DNA from: Diphasiastrum complanatum
Taxonomy: Eukaryota > Streptophyta > Lycopodiopsida > Lycopodiales > Lycopodiaceae
NCBI GenBank assembly: GCA_029204225.1
Contig: CM055096.1
Span: forward strand, 67,368,370-67,432,369
DNA length: 64,000 nucleotides
Direction: 5' to 3'
A program made the position numbers and the translations under genes. Below, in pieces: positions 44,623 through 55,649 of this stretch. The notes under the pieces were generated by a model. That model had not been told where the DNA came from and ran no database searches. It saw only the letters and a list, made by a program, of their open reading frames with translations. Position 1 is the stretch's first letter. Every line of letters starts with the position of its first letter.

Positions 44623-46681
44623 TTTTACTAGTTAACAAGTACAACAAATGTACTGACAAAGGCTCTCCCTTCTCTCTTTCTCAGAATTTAGCCACAAAGC
44701 TACTCTCTTGAATCTCACAAAACTCAAGAAGCAAAATCTATAATGATCTTAAACCCAAAATGACTTGAATGAAAAATATACAAAGGATCGATTTTACACT
44801 AGGTCGAAAATATAGTCAGGGTCGGATTTTCTAGGGTCGGAAAAATCAAATCCGATTCGACCCGATCTAGGGTCGAATACACCCGGATAATTTTGCCTTG
44901 ATCCGATCCAAGGTCAAAATCTCTGTTTGTTAGGCTTGACATTGGGTTGGAAAAATCCGATACTAGATTTTTCACTCTTCTGAAAAATTCGAGCCTTCTG
45001 TTTTCTGGTTTTTTGTAAAGTTTTTAGGATGCTCATTAATAAATGGATTTGAGGCTGAGCATTGAATTCCAACATGTACATGTACATTGCTCACAATGAT
45101 TTTTACTAACAATTGATATAACTACACGTTTTTATGCAAATAAATATATCACTATATTGACAGATTTTTCCAAAAACAAATTTCAGTTCTAACATTAAAC
45201 ACGCCATGCCAAAATAGGTTTGTTTGAAGTTTTCTACTTAGAAACTACGATTACACTTCTCACAACATAAGCATACAGAGCACGAGATCAACTTTACATA
45301 AATACCTTGAAACTCCTTGCTGTTGTCAGAACACGAAATGTGCTAATTTTTATCCAAAACTTTCAAACCTCCACTCCTCTGTGACTTTGCAAACTGCCCG
45401 CTCAGTGTGACTGGCATCCACGTCCACTCCGGTGTGACTCTTCTATGAAACGGAACAGAGAAAAACAGAGTATAGAAAGCTCCAACGTCCGTTGATTGAT
45501 TTCAAGCACACAACAAGCTTTGTCCTCTTGCTGGCAACTTTTGCTCATTGTAGTCCGATTGGTTCCAAATCTGTGCTCCAAACCTTCGTCATCTTGCTGC
45601 CAAAGCTGATCTTCAAGAAGCATAATTTGGCTGTCATCACTCTTCTATGAACCAGAAGTCTTCTATGAAACAGAACAGAGAATAAAGCTCCAACGTTTGT
45701 TGATTGCTTGCAAACACAAAACAAGCTCCCTCCTCTTCCTACCAACTTTCACTGCCGCTCACCAGCCTGATTGGCTGCAACTGTCCGCTTCAATCTGTCT
45801 TTCTAGCAACAAGTCCACTACTTTTCTACATGAAGACGCACCAAAAACAGCCTCTCTGATTCCCAAAACTTCTCAACTGCTTTTCTGCATTCTAGAAAAA
45901 AATTGCTCAGCTGCTTTTTTTCATGGAAGGCCATGAAAACAAAACAAAAAAAGCCTAAAAAAAGGCCCATCTGCTTTTCTGCATTCAAGCTCGCGTGGTT
46001 TGTGATCGTTGCGATGTCCTTCTCGTCGTTTGCATGTTTTCTCGTCGTGCATGCATGCAATGCATGATTCTGGCAAGAAATACATGTACTAGAAGCGCAT
46101 GTTCAGCGATTAGGTTGTGAAAAGCAAGAGGCCGAATGAAAAGCTTTTGAAATGCAAAGGGGAAGTTGAAATAGCAGTTGCAATCTGTTTGATGTGTCTC
46201 TTTGGTCGCGATCTGGCTAGTTGTCTCTTGTAGTAGATCGTTTCAGGCAAGAAGCTAGAGCAACGTGCTTGTACTTGCATATGTGAGGTAGTTCCAGCAG
46301 TAATCTGAGCAGGCTTTTGACTCTTGTTCGTGCTGCTGCCACACCTACTATCAGTTTGTTCCCTGATACACAAGGGATCAGTTGGCTTCTAGACAAGCGA
46401 TCAGTTTCATGCTACATCATCGATTAGTTCAGCTCATAGTGAGCGAAGCTTTGCAGCAGAGAGCGGAGATTTGTAGGTGAAAACAAAAAAGCTCCTTAAA
46501 AAATCAGTGCATGTTGTGTTGTCAGAAATTGCATGCCACTTTGTATAAGTCAGAAATCTGAACCAAATGTTTTTTTTTCTCTCCCAAATGTTTTTTTTCT
46601 CTCTATATGACGTGAAGTAAAATCTAGCTTTTTGAAACCTAGTCTAGCTTTTTAAGAACAAAATTTTAGCTCATATATCAT
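44623..46681. other. No gene supported; possible leader/LTR of copia A and unique DNA
   Basis: Near 44800-44960 is a cluster of GGGTCGG / CCGATCC-like words. At 45437-45580 and 45658-45790 lies a diverged direct repeat (shared words CTTCTATGAAAC, GAACAGAGAA, AAAGCTCCAACGT, GTTGATTG). Open frames here (45402-45745, 45818-46060, 46110-46373 and others) carry no recognisable domain. The 5' LTR of A should be here but I could not define it. Confidence 0.4.
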
Positions 46682-46897
46682 CTTGGGACCTTTCACTATG
46701 TTGATGGCTCAGTGATAATCGAGTTCGAGTTCTTTATGCTATATTCAGTACTCCAAGTTACAATCCATGCCTTGCGTGCAAAGATTCTTCTTGGGACCTT
46801 TCACTATGTTGATGGCTCATTGATAATCTAGTTCTAGTTCTTTATGCTATATTCACTACTCCAAGTTACAATCCATGCCTTGCGTGCAAAGATTCTT
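46682..46897. repeat. 108-bp tandem duplication
   Basis: Units 46682-46789 and 46790-46897 start CTTGGGACCTTTCACTATG and differ at only a few positions. No coding content recognised. Confidence 0.88.
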
Positions 46898-47127
46898 CGA
46901 TGTTCAAGAATGGCTTTAAAAGCATTGCTAATTTCATGAGTTTCTAACATATGTGAAGCTCTACACTATTTGCATTGGTATGATTTAGTGCTTAGTTATG
47001 TCTTTAGAGGTGATGAATTCAAAAGTCATACTCTCCATAAATAGTATGATAGATAGCTTTCTTGTAGTATTTCATGGGATTGATTTAGAGCAATATTATT
47101 AGCTTACATCCAATAAGTACTTTATTA

Positions 47128-47350
47128 TGATGCGTCCGTATGCACATGAAACTCAATGGACCAATTGGATGGACGTAGGATTGATGTTGAAACCAATGCA
47201 TCTTTAAGTTTTTGGAAAGCCCTTAGGGCTTCCTCGTTCCAATGTGGATCCGTTGTGAGCTTGTAGATTGGTCGTGCTAACTCCGCAAAATCTAGAATGA
47301 AGATCCTGTAATAGTTAGCATGCCCATAAAAATGTAGACCTCACGGATCG
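47128..47350 (-). pseudogene. Ty3/gypsy RT-RNase H junction fragment
   Basis: Minus strand reads HANYYRIFILDFAELARPIY, then LTTDPHWNEEALRAFQKLKD, then LRPSNWSIEFHVHTDAS: the thumb of gypsy RT and the start of RNase H. Very similar to element N at 12120-13150, but without its solo LTR, so it shows the uninterrupted form of that site. An isolated scrap with no LTR; open, but too short to act. Confidence 0.75.
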
Positions 47351-47499
47351 TTCCTGGAGGTGGTAGATCAATAAGGAGCCAAACTGCCCAACCAATCCTA
47401 GATCATGCTCTAGATCTATGGAGTCTTACAAATTTGACTTTCAAGTCACTTATAAACTCAATTTTCAATTTTGATGTTTCAAAAAATCTCCAAAATTTC

Positions 47500-48330
47500 A
47501 AAATCATCATTTTAGAAGAGAATTCACATATATGATTTTTCCTTATGTCTTCTTAGATCCGACTCAAGATTAACTTTATCGTTGATGAAATGAGAATTGA
47601 GTCATGACTATGATAATGATTTTTTATTTTCAATTTAGAAAAAGATTTCAATTGACAATGATTAGAAAAAAAGACCAACAATCTTAACTTATTGCTTTTC
47701 TTTTCCAATATAATTTACAAAATAGAGTTATAAATTATTTTTGAGCTATATTTGTAAGAATATGAAAAAAGAAATGTACTAAATCATGAAAATTTTAATT
47801 GAACATAAAAATACATATGCTATTTTCATGATTCATATCTCAGAAATATAGAATAAAAAACTATTATTTGAATGAACAGTTTGTGAGCTTTGTAGACTAA
47901 TTGAAATATTTCATGGCAATTTGCAATCACAATTTCAAATTTCATTTCTCATATTGCATTGGCGTTTTGGAGAAAGCGAATATCCTAGTTTATAAAATTG
48001 AGAGATAAATCGCCACCTCTCTTTTTGCCATCTTATACTTGACCAAAAAAATGGCTTTCTAACAACTGACTTTTTCATACAAATGCTAACATTGTGAAAA
48101 TATTTCAAATATTCTACAGAGCTCTCTCAGTGATTTTTTAAATAAAAATAATGAATGATGTGTCTTGCAAAGTGCAACAAAACAAATGGAAGATAAAATC
48201 AATAAACAAAACTTAATTTATGATCAATGATTTCTTTCTTGATCAATAACAATAATGATGTTAGTAAATTTTTAATAGAACTCAAATTTGTTTTACAATG
48301 CCCTCTATATTTGCATAACATAATCCAGTT
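47500..48330 (+). repeat. AT-rich dispersed repeat, copy 2
   Basis: Counterpart of 5590-6350 in the same orientation, with scattered substitutions and small indels. Element B is inserted about 100 bp beyond its right end. The start near 47404 (GATCTATGGAGTCTTA) also matches 53688 (GATCTATGGACTCTTA), suggesting the repeat extends left to there. Confidence 0.65.
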
Positions 48331-48438
48331 AGCCTAAAGAAAATTCCATATAATTTCTATGTATTGGAAGCCATGTACATTGACTTAATTACATTATAAA
48401 GAAGGAATTTCAAAATAGAATTTATATACATTCATACA

Positions 48439-49272
48439 TGTGGAAGAAGTACAAAAAGGACCAAGAGTGGATCCTAATCAGATCCTCAAGTGGGATTGGT
48501 TGTCAGATTACTTGATCTATCAATCTACTTCCAATTAAGATCAATCTAGATCAATTCTAGACACAAAATCCTAACAAGAACAATCATTAATTGAAGGTAA
48601 GTATACTTTATGGTTTCACATGTGTGAAACATTGTCTGAGTACGGACTCCAACCTGAAAATAAAGTACACATTGATAGAACCTCAAAACAATCAAAACAA
48701 ATGTAGACAAATGGAGAGAATCACTCAAAATTGCTTCCAAAACCAAGATTGGTGTCTCACAATGGTTATGGCCGAATGTGGCTCTATATATACAATAAGT
48801 GGGAGCTCGTGGTACTGGTCATCCCTCTGATCTCACATGTGTGAAGGTGCTTTGTCATATGATGATTCATCATGCAAAACTGACACTTGGACAAAACCTT
48901 CTATTTTGAGCACTTTTGGTCCATTTTTCTTCTATATGGAGATCTACTTGAAAATCTTCTAGAAGTCAAAATTCGTCTACTTCAGCTTATTCCACACATG
49001 TGAGCTGTCCTCTACACATGGGATGGGACACCTAACCAAAGGATGTGGCTCATGCAATCAATAAATTGATGTCATGTGTCATATGTCTAGAAAACTAGTT
49101 TTTGGCTTTTTTTAGCCACTGGAACTTGAATTAAATCATATGTACAACCTATATGATTATGGTACATGACAAGTACACTATTTTCACACGTGGAAACAGG
49201 CTCCACACATGTGTAATCATCTTATTCACAAGATTTTTGGCCTCTACCAAGCTTATTTTTGCATTTTTCACA
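48439..49272 (-). repeat. 3' LTR of element B
   Basis: Plus strand TGTGGAAGAAG...GCATTTTTCACA. Carries CACATGTGTGA variants of the CACACGTGTG palindrome (near 48617 and 48834) and a TATATATA-type TATA sequence near 48785. Confidence 0.88.
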
Positions 49273-50850
49273 CTCCTCAAAAATCTAGCTTGGTAAATCT
49301 AGCTTGATGGAAAACATAATGATCTTGAAATTGACTCCATGGGCTGAATTGGTCTTTGCTGGTTTAAAAGGTGTGAAGATCAGCCAATGAGCTTGATGTT
49401 GATCTGAAATCACCATATCCATGATAGTTCTTCTTTGATGTTGACATCTTTGATGAGCTTGAGAGCTTTGCACCATCCTAGCACCTCCAAAATTGATTCC
49501 TTCCAATTTTCATGTAGATGCTTCACCTTGAGGCTTGCTCCTTCTTCATGTACATGCTCCACATGAGATATGCTCCTCTTTCCCTTGAAATGTGAGCCAC
49601 ATGGACTCAACCATATTTCTTGAGTCTCTTCTTGGAATCACAATTTGAGAAGGTCTCTCCTCCTCAATCCTTGGCACACTTGAACCTTGAGAAGGATTCT
49701 CCTCCTCAATCCTTGGCACATTTGAACCTTGAGATGACTCCTTAAGATCCTCTTCATGGTGCTCCTTTTTTATGGAAATTCAAGACCTCCATGTCTCATA
49801 ATGATCACAACAAGTATGACCATCCAATATGCACTTCCTATGATTATCAAGATTACTTATGCTAGAAACATAAGTCCAAAAATCACCACATTTTTCCAAT
49901 ATTGAAATCAAAAGGTATTTCCATCTCAATAAGGCTAACTACTTGCTTATAAATATAAGTGTCCACTTTGGATGCTTCACTTATTCTCATAAGAAGTTTA
50001 CAACTTGTCTTTAAAATTGAAAACTTACAATTTTCATTCATGATCTTATTGAAACCAAAAGATCCTACATTATGAAGATATTTCCATTTCCTTGACTTCA
50101 TAACCAATGTAAGCTTACAAGGAAAACATATTTTGCTATCTTTTAAGGCATCACACTCGATTAGTATTGCCTTAATCCACCTTTGAGATACAAAAATCTC
50201 TTCAAAGCAAAATGGTTCTTCATAAGTTGACATGATAGCATAAATGAAACTTTTTTCATTTTGTGATTGCTGCTCCTCATTCTTGATTGATTTCTCTTCA
50301 ATCATAACAATAAGTTTGAACTTATCTAAAGTTCCAAGCAAAATACTTTCCAAGGACATAAAATAAATCCAAGTTACTTTCATGAAAGTGATATCTATCT
50401 TTGCATCTTGAACCAAACAATGCACTTCCAAATGAAAAATTTCAAAAGATTTGACATGTGTTGTGATGGACTCTTGAAGACAAATCTTGCAAGTCCTTGT
50501 GAGACTCCAAGCCTCATTCACCTTTCCACAAAGGAAACACCTTTCCTTGGACTTGTCCTTCTTGTATTTGTATTTTGAACTTGAAGCTCCATCCTTCTCC
50601 TCGCCCCCCTTGCTTTGGTTCTTCTTGGATGGATTGGTCTTTTTTTGGTAGCATCTTGAGGAAAATATCCTTCCTTGCCACAAAGGTTGCACTTAGGATC
50701 CTTTCTTTCCTTCAATAGGATGCCACCTATTGATGCTATGTGAATAAAAACCTGTGATATGATTCTGCAAATGTAATTTGTGACTCTCAAGAGACTAGAT
50801 TTGAACATCTTCAACAATCTAGAAGGATCTACAAAAGATCTAGCCCACAA
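49273..50850 (-). pseudogene. Element B interior: degraded gag/linker mosaic
   Basis: From 50850 down: CNLCGKEGYFPQDA (zinc knuckle with His and last Cys changed), a basic Lys/Ser linker, a second truncated knuckle CFLCGK, then a long open frame (50692-49883, 269 codons) without a recognised enzyme. This includes EEPFCFEEIFVSQRWIKAI, which fits the segment before RT block 1. A linker-like piece follows near 49740-49640, with a duplicated unit encoding VPRIEEE(N/R)PSQ. No DSG, DNGGEY or YVDD motif occurs. The zinc-knuckle copies suggest derivation from the A/G family followed by deletion. Confidence 0.55.
49650..49733. repeat. 42-bp tandem duplication in element B
   Basis: Two near-identical 42-bp units, sharing TCTCCTCCTCAATCCTTGGC and CACATTTGAACCTTGAGA-like words. 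The period is a multiple of three, so on the minus strand it gives a 14-residue acidic peptide repeat (VPRIEEE core). Confidence 0.7.
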
Positions 50851-52393
50851 ACCTAAGAATCAATCTTCACAAAAATGACTAGTCACTTGGAAAGTTTGCT
50901 TTGATCATTAAGACAAAAGCACACAATCTTTGAATCAAATCACTAAAGAAATCAGATCCACTTTCCTATTGGACTCATCAAATATCGATGACTCTTGCTT
51001 TTGAAAGTTGAAATGGATATGAAAAGATACACCTAGATTTTCCTTTTCACTTGACTAGTTCTCTCAACACTTGAGATTCTTGAACAGAATATGGGTTTTG
51101 TTTCAAACACCTAAAAATACTTAATCACTTCTTTTGAACTCACTCTTGACCCAAATAATCTCACTCTTGAGATTTAGAATGAATTTGATTTGATTTGAAA
51201 ACAAACTATACCACCAAATTTTCACATAGCTTAAAAATTAGACAACTAGAGATTCACAAAGATCTCAACCATGCATGAATACTTAAATATGGACTCCTCC
51301 TCATTCTAGACATCAAATGGGATCACAAATTGACCCTCACACTCTCACAAAGAAAGTTGAATAGAACTAATTTGAGTTTCATACATACGATGTCAATTTT
51401 TGCTCAACAAATTGAATTCAATCACTCCTATTGGATTCCACCAATTACTCTACTTTTTAAGACTTGGAAATTCCAAATCAAAAGTTGTGATTTTTCTCAC
51501 TAAGATATTGTGCTTCAAAGAGCTAATACCACTTAGAAAGATTTGATCACCTAGGAGAAGACAAACTCTCCACCAATAACAACACAAAATGAGCTTCTAG
51601 ATCTTGCCCTCTGCAAAGGAAGGAACTCTTAGAAAATTGAATCTCTCTCTACACATTTGTCATAGACACCTTAATGACTCTTTTAAAACCTTACAATCAG
51701 TCAAAAAATTGAGTAGGGTTGAACAATGTGACTTGGATCTCAATCTCTTTTCTAGAACTCTCAATTTAAGCCAATCTATGTCAAATTCTACAAAAGATTT
51801 GTATAGATGCTCTATATGCACTAGAAACTCTCAAAGGTTTCACTTGGAGGACAGATCCAAGGATGTTTTCTAGCAAATTGATGCTTCTAAACTTGAACCC
51901 TATCACTCTTGAACAAATCTAGAGTGATGGTACAATGGATTTCAACCTCTCACCTTGCATATCACTCCTTAATCTATGATTTTTAGCAAAATCTCTCTCA
52001 ACTTCAACATGCACTCAAAAAATCAGAGATAATCAGTTAATGCACCTAGTTCAAGCTTCAAATTTAATTTCTTGGCTGATCTAATCCAAAAATTAATCAA
52101 GAAATTAGATTCTCTATAGAAAATACTTGATTTTGCACCAAAAATCACTCAAATTGGGTATGTGAGTCAAATTCTACAAGTTTTTGAAATTTCTCAGTCA
52201 AAACCGGAGATGTACGGCCTCACACGTGTGAAAAGGATTCCTACAGCCCACAACAAGATCTGGACCAAAAATTTTGAGAATAGCTATCAAATCCAACTCG
52301 CTACACAAAATTTGACTACTTTCCAAAAAAATTGCTAATTTTGGCTTTGATTTGGATTGACCCTATCAATTTCAACAAAACCTCTTGTACTAG
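50851..52393 (-). other. Leader of element B, no gene
   Basis: About 1.5 kb between PBS and the first coding remnant, with no gag N-terminus and only a short 89-codon frame (51604-51873, +) lacking recognisable content. One CACACGTGTG is at 52222-52231. Confidence 0.55.
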
Positions 52394-52405
52394 GCTCTGA
52401 TACCA
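52394..52405 (-). other. Primer-binding site of element B (initiator-Met type)
   Basis: The minus strand reads TGGTATCAGAGC immediately inside the LTR ending at 52406. Same primer class as element I. Confidence 0.9.
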
Positions 52406-53238
52406 TGAGGAAAAAGTACAAAAAGGACCAAGAGTGGATCCTAATCTGATCCTCAAGAGGGATTGGTTGTCAGATTACTTGATCTATCAATCTACTTCAG
52501 ATTAAGATCAATCTAGATCAATTCTAGACACAAAATCCTAACAAGAACAATCATTAATTGAAGGTAAGTGTACTTTATGGTTTCACATGTGTGAAACACT
52601 GTCTGATTATGGACTCCAACCCGAAAATAAAGTACACATTCATAGAACCTCAAAACAATCAAAACAAATGTAGACAAATGGAGAGAATCACTCAAAATTG
52701 CTTCCAAAACCAAGATTGGTGTCTCACAATGATTATGGCCAAATGTGGCTCTATATATAAAATAAGTGGGAGCTCGTGGTACTGGTCATCCCTCTGATCC
52801 CACATGTGTGAAGGTGCTTTGTCATATGATGATTCATCATGCAAAACTGACACTTGGACAAAACCTTCTATTTTGGGCACTTTTGGTCCATTTTTCTTCT
52901 ATATGGAGATCTACTTGAAAATCTTCTAGAAGTCAAAATTCGTCTACTTCAGCTTATTCCACACATGTGAGCTGTCCTCTACACATGGGATGTGACACCT
53001 AACCAAAGGATGTGGCTCATGCAATCCATAGATTGATGTCATGTGTCATATGTTTAGAAAACTAGTTTTTGGCTTTTTTAGCCACTAGAACTTGAATTAA
53101 ATCATATGTACAACCTATATGATTATGGTACATGACAAGTACACTATTTTCACATGTGGGAACAGGCTCCACACATGTGTAATCATCTTATATACAAGAT
53201 TTTTGGCCTCTACCAAGCTTATTTTTGCATTTTTCACA
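52406..53238 (-). repeat. 5' LTR of element B
   Basis: Plus strand TGAGGAAAAAG...GCATTTTTCACA. It differs from the other LTR by scattered substitutions (for example AGAGGG against AGTGGG near its start) and one base in length. Confidence 0.9.
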
Positions 53239-53419
53239 ATACATAGCACATTGTCTAAAAACTTGAGTTCTAGGCATTAACAAGAAAAAAAAGAAGCAGG
53301 ATTCATTCAACTTTATCATATTGCCATGAATATATTTCAACTATGACGAGTAATACAAGGAAGAACTCGATAGAGATTATTTGTCAAATTCTTTTTATAT
53401 TGCTCCCTAGATGTCTGAG

Positions 53420-53600
53420 TATGTGTTAGTGAGTATCCATCTTTGTCTAGATCACTATATGTCTTTCCAATCGAGAATAGCTCTTTTTTAGATTCTCTTG
53501 GTTTTTTTCGAAAGGCAATTGATCCAAAAGCCTTGAGATGTAAGGAGCACGATTTTTTCCTGTCCATTTAGATGTTCTTATTTGATAACCTTCCATCTTG
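53420..53600 (-). pseudogene. Copia integrase C-terminal fragment
   Basis: Minus strand reads MDRKKSCSLHLKAFGSIAF and KKELFSIG...YSDLDKDGYSL, which fits the copia integrase tail (GKKP..HLK.FG..AF, then a GYS...KGY block) with small insertions. No other part of this element is nearby. The match is by pattern only. Confidence 0.45.
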
Positions 53601-53687
53601 TGTAGGAGTTGAACAGAACAATTATGATCACAACGATTGCAAGTGCAATTAGGATAGATATCTAAACAATACAAACTATTTACGCGC

Positions 53688-53890
53688 TAGATCTATGGAC
53701 TCTTAAAATTTGGGTTTTCAAGACAATTATAGATTCAATTCTCAATTCTGATGTTTTCAAAAATCTCCAAAATCTTCGAATCATTCTTTGTAAAACAGAA
53801 TTTGTATATATGATTTTTGCTTTCGTCTTTTTCAATTGGAAATTCAAGATTAGCTTTTTAAAATTTGAAACGAGAATTGAGTCATAGGAT
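53688..53890 (+). repeat. AT-rich dispersed repeat, partial copy 3
   Basis: Matches 47404-47600: GATCTATGG, TTTTCAAGACAATTATAGATTCAATT-type wording, AAAATCTCCAAAAT, then a region like AAATTCAAGATTAGC that also occurs at 5670 in copy 1. Breaks off after about 200 bp. Confidence 0.55.
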
Positions 53891-54904
53891 AAGAATTGAA
53901 AATAAACTCATGAGAAAATAATATTTTTCTAACATCTGTTCTAGCATTCATAAGTTAATTAATAGATTAAAAAAAAATGTGTTTTGTGTTTTGGCTATGA
54001 TAAGAGAGCTAATTCGAGAAAAATCAGTAAATAATTTAAAAATACTAGCATGACAACGTCAGCTATTTCGTAATCTGTAAAACTCGAGTCACATTTTCAT
54101 AATATATTGCAATGTATAGCTAAATTCTTAGATAGGATTGTACTAATCATATTAGGAGTTACACATATTAATCAGAAATAAATGGAATAATTAAATGATG
54201 AATCCATTAACGAAAGATAGATTCATAAGAAAAGAGTCGAAACTTGCTATGAATTGTTTGGAAGTTGGGCTGGTTTTTTTAATTTTATATTTTGGTAGAT
54301 TTAAATCGGAAAAAAAGTTTGTAGAAATAATAAAAGAATTCCTAGAGTTCTTACATATATTCAGAAACATCAGTAACTAATTACAATACAAACATTGTAT
54401 TGTACATTTACTTAAAATTGAAAGTGTCATTGTGTTGCTACACATTAGAACCTGAAGTTCTTCCCACACGTTCCTACTTGTTGAAGTGTTCAAACTTTAG
54501 CTCATATCTTTCTCACATATTTTCACTGTTTACATTTTGATTATCGCTATATGTTACTCAATACCTGCTAGCATAATGTTGATTCTTATCATGCTTACAT
54601 TTCAAATTTTGAGACCTGTTATTCATTGCTTGTTGGCATAATATTGATTCCAATGCACATTGTTTCTCAATATTCTATAGTGACTACATTTGCAGATAGA
54701 GAACATCTATGAGTTTTCCATATTCGTAGAACACTTTATGTAAATCGAATAATATTTTCTTCTAACTAAGATAGTTGTAGATAAATGATTCAAAATGCCT
54801 TCAAATAGTAATATTGATTTTGCCCTATACCCATCTTGTTGCAATTTTGTCCTATACACCAATTTCAGTTTTCTACTCAAAGAGAATAGCCACGTGGCCC
54901 CCTA
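53891..54904. other. No gene supported; AT-rich
   Basis: One 61-codon frame (54195-54380, +) with a hydrophobic core is present, but no family is recognised. Otherwise AT-rich non-coding sequence up to the LTR of J. Confidence 0.4.
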
Positions 54905-55626
54905 TGAGAAATTCCACACGTGTGAAATGCTCTAAAAGTGTGTGAATGATCTCCTAAGCAAGTTTATGCACTTGTTGATAGATGCTAGATTGAATTCCAA
55001 GATCTAGATCAAAAAACTAAGGCATAGAGGCAAAGATGGATGCATATGTTGATAACCAAAGTACATACACTTCAAACAAATTGATCCTTGAAAATAACTA
55101 AGTAAACTTAAGCTCCTCTCCTCGGGTAGAGAGAGAATAGAGCTATTTTAGATTCAAGTAGAGAGAGAATAGAAAACAAGCAAATCTCACCAAACTCAAT
55201 ATTTGACTCAAAACTCAACATATATATTATGATTCACAAATGGAATACATATAAAACTCGTAGAGAATCCTCCTTGCATGCTATTGGACCCCGAATCCTA
55301 GGCCTCTCTAATGCTATTGGATGAGTGATCTATTCATCCTACAATTCCATTGGACTCTTCTTCAAGATTTCTCAATTCCTATTGGAGCCTTTCACCAAAG
55401 CCAACACTTTGGCTTCATCACTCATCAAACTACATAAATACAAGTCTCACAAACCTATTTACTAGCCTACATAGCTCAAGTTTGCATCACAAATGTCTTT
55501 TGGCTCAATAGTGGCTTTACATGTGGATTTGACCAATTTGCCATTTATGCCAAATCTATACAAAGAAGCTTGACATAAAACTTTATGAAACCCCTAAGAC
55601 TAAGATAACCTTTTATAATTTTGACA
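54905..55626 (-). repeat. 3' LTR of element J (722 bp)
   Basis: Minus-strand start TGTCAAAATTATAAAAGG at 55626; minus-strand end GTGTGGAATTTCTCA at 54905. Closely resembles LTR H (35874-36609). CACACGTGTG at 54914-54923. Confidence 0.75.
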
Positions 55627-55649
55627 CTCCTCCTAAAAAGATATCTAAT

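Larger units (their letters stand above)
48439..53238 (-). mobile_element. Non-autonomous copia-like LTR element B, TSD ATACA
   Basis: Two LTRs (48439-49272, 834 bp; 52406-53238, 833 bp) that are very similar but not identical are flanked by perfect ATACA duplications (48434-48438, 53239-53243). On the minus strand the PBS TGGTATCAGAGC (52405-52394) follows the right-hand LTR, and a GGAGGAG-type tract precedes TGTGAAAAATGC at 49272, fixing orientation. The 3.1-kb interior keeps only zinc-knuckle remnants and linker-like pieces, with no RT, so it is non-autonomous. Older than element I because its LTRs have diverged. Confidence 0.88.

Noticed and set aside
45402-46373. Several 70-90-codon ORFs as small genes
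   Set aside because: Frames overlap on both strands, no domains, and they lie in a diverged direct repeat.
46682-46897. CRISPR-like or satellite array
   Set aside because: Only two units and no spacers; a plant nuclear context.
48591-48830. Matching 79-codon ORFs in both LTRs of B (48591-48830 and 52558-52797)
   Set aside because: Their conservation follows from the LTR duplication itself, not from coding constraint; no domain.
53337-53674. Plastid-gene-like insertion, suspected from the lysine-rich frames
   Set aside because: The minus-strand reading fits a copia integrase tail (HLKAFGSIAF) better, and no plastid gene could be matched.
54195-54380. Small membrane-protein gene (61 codons)
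   Set aside because: No family match, AT-rich context, no neighbours; length is compatible with chance.
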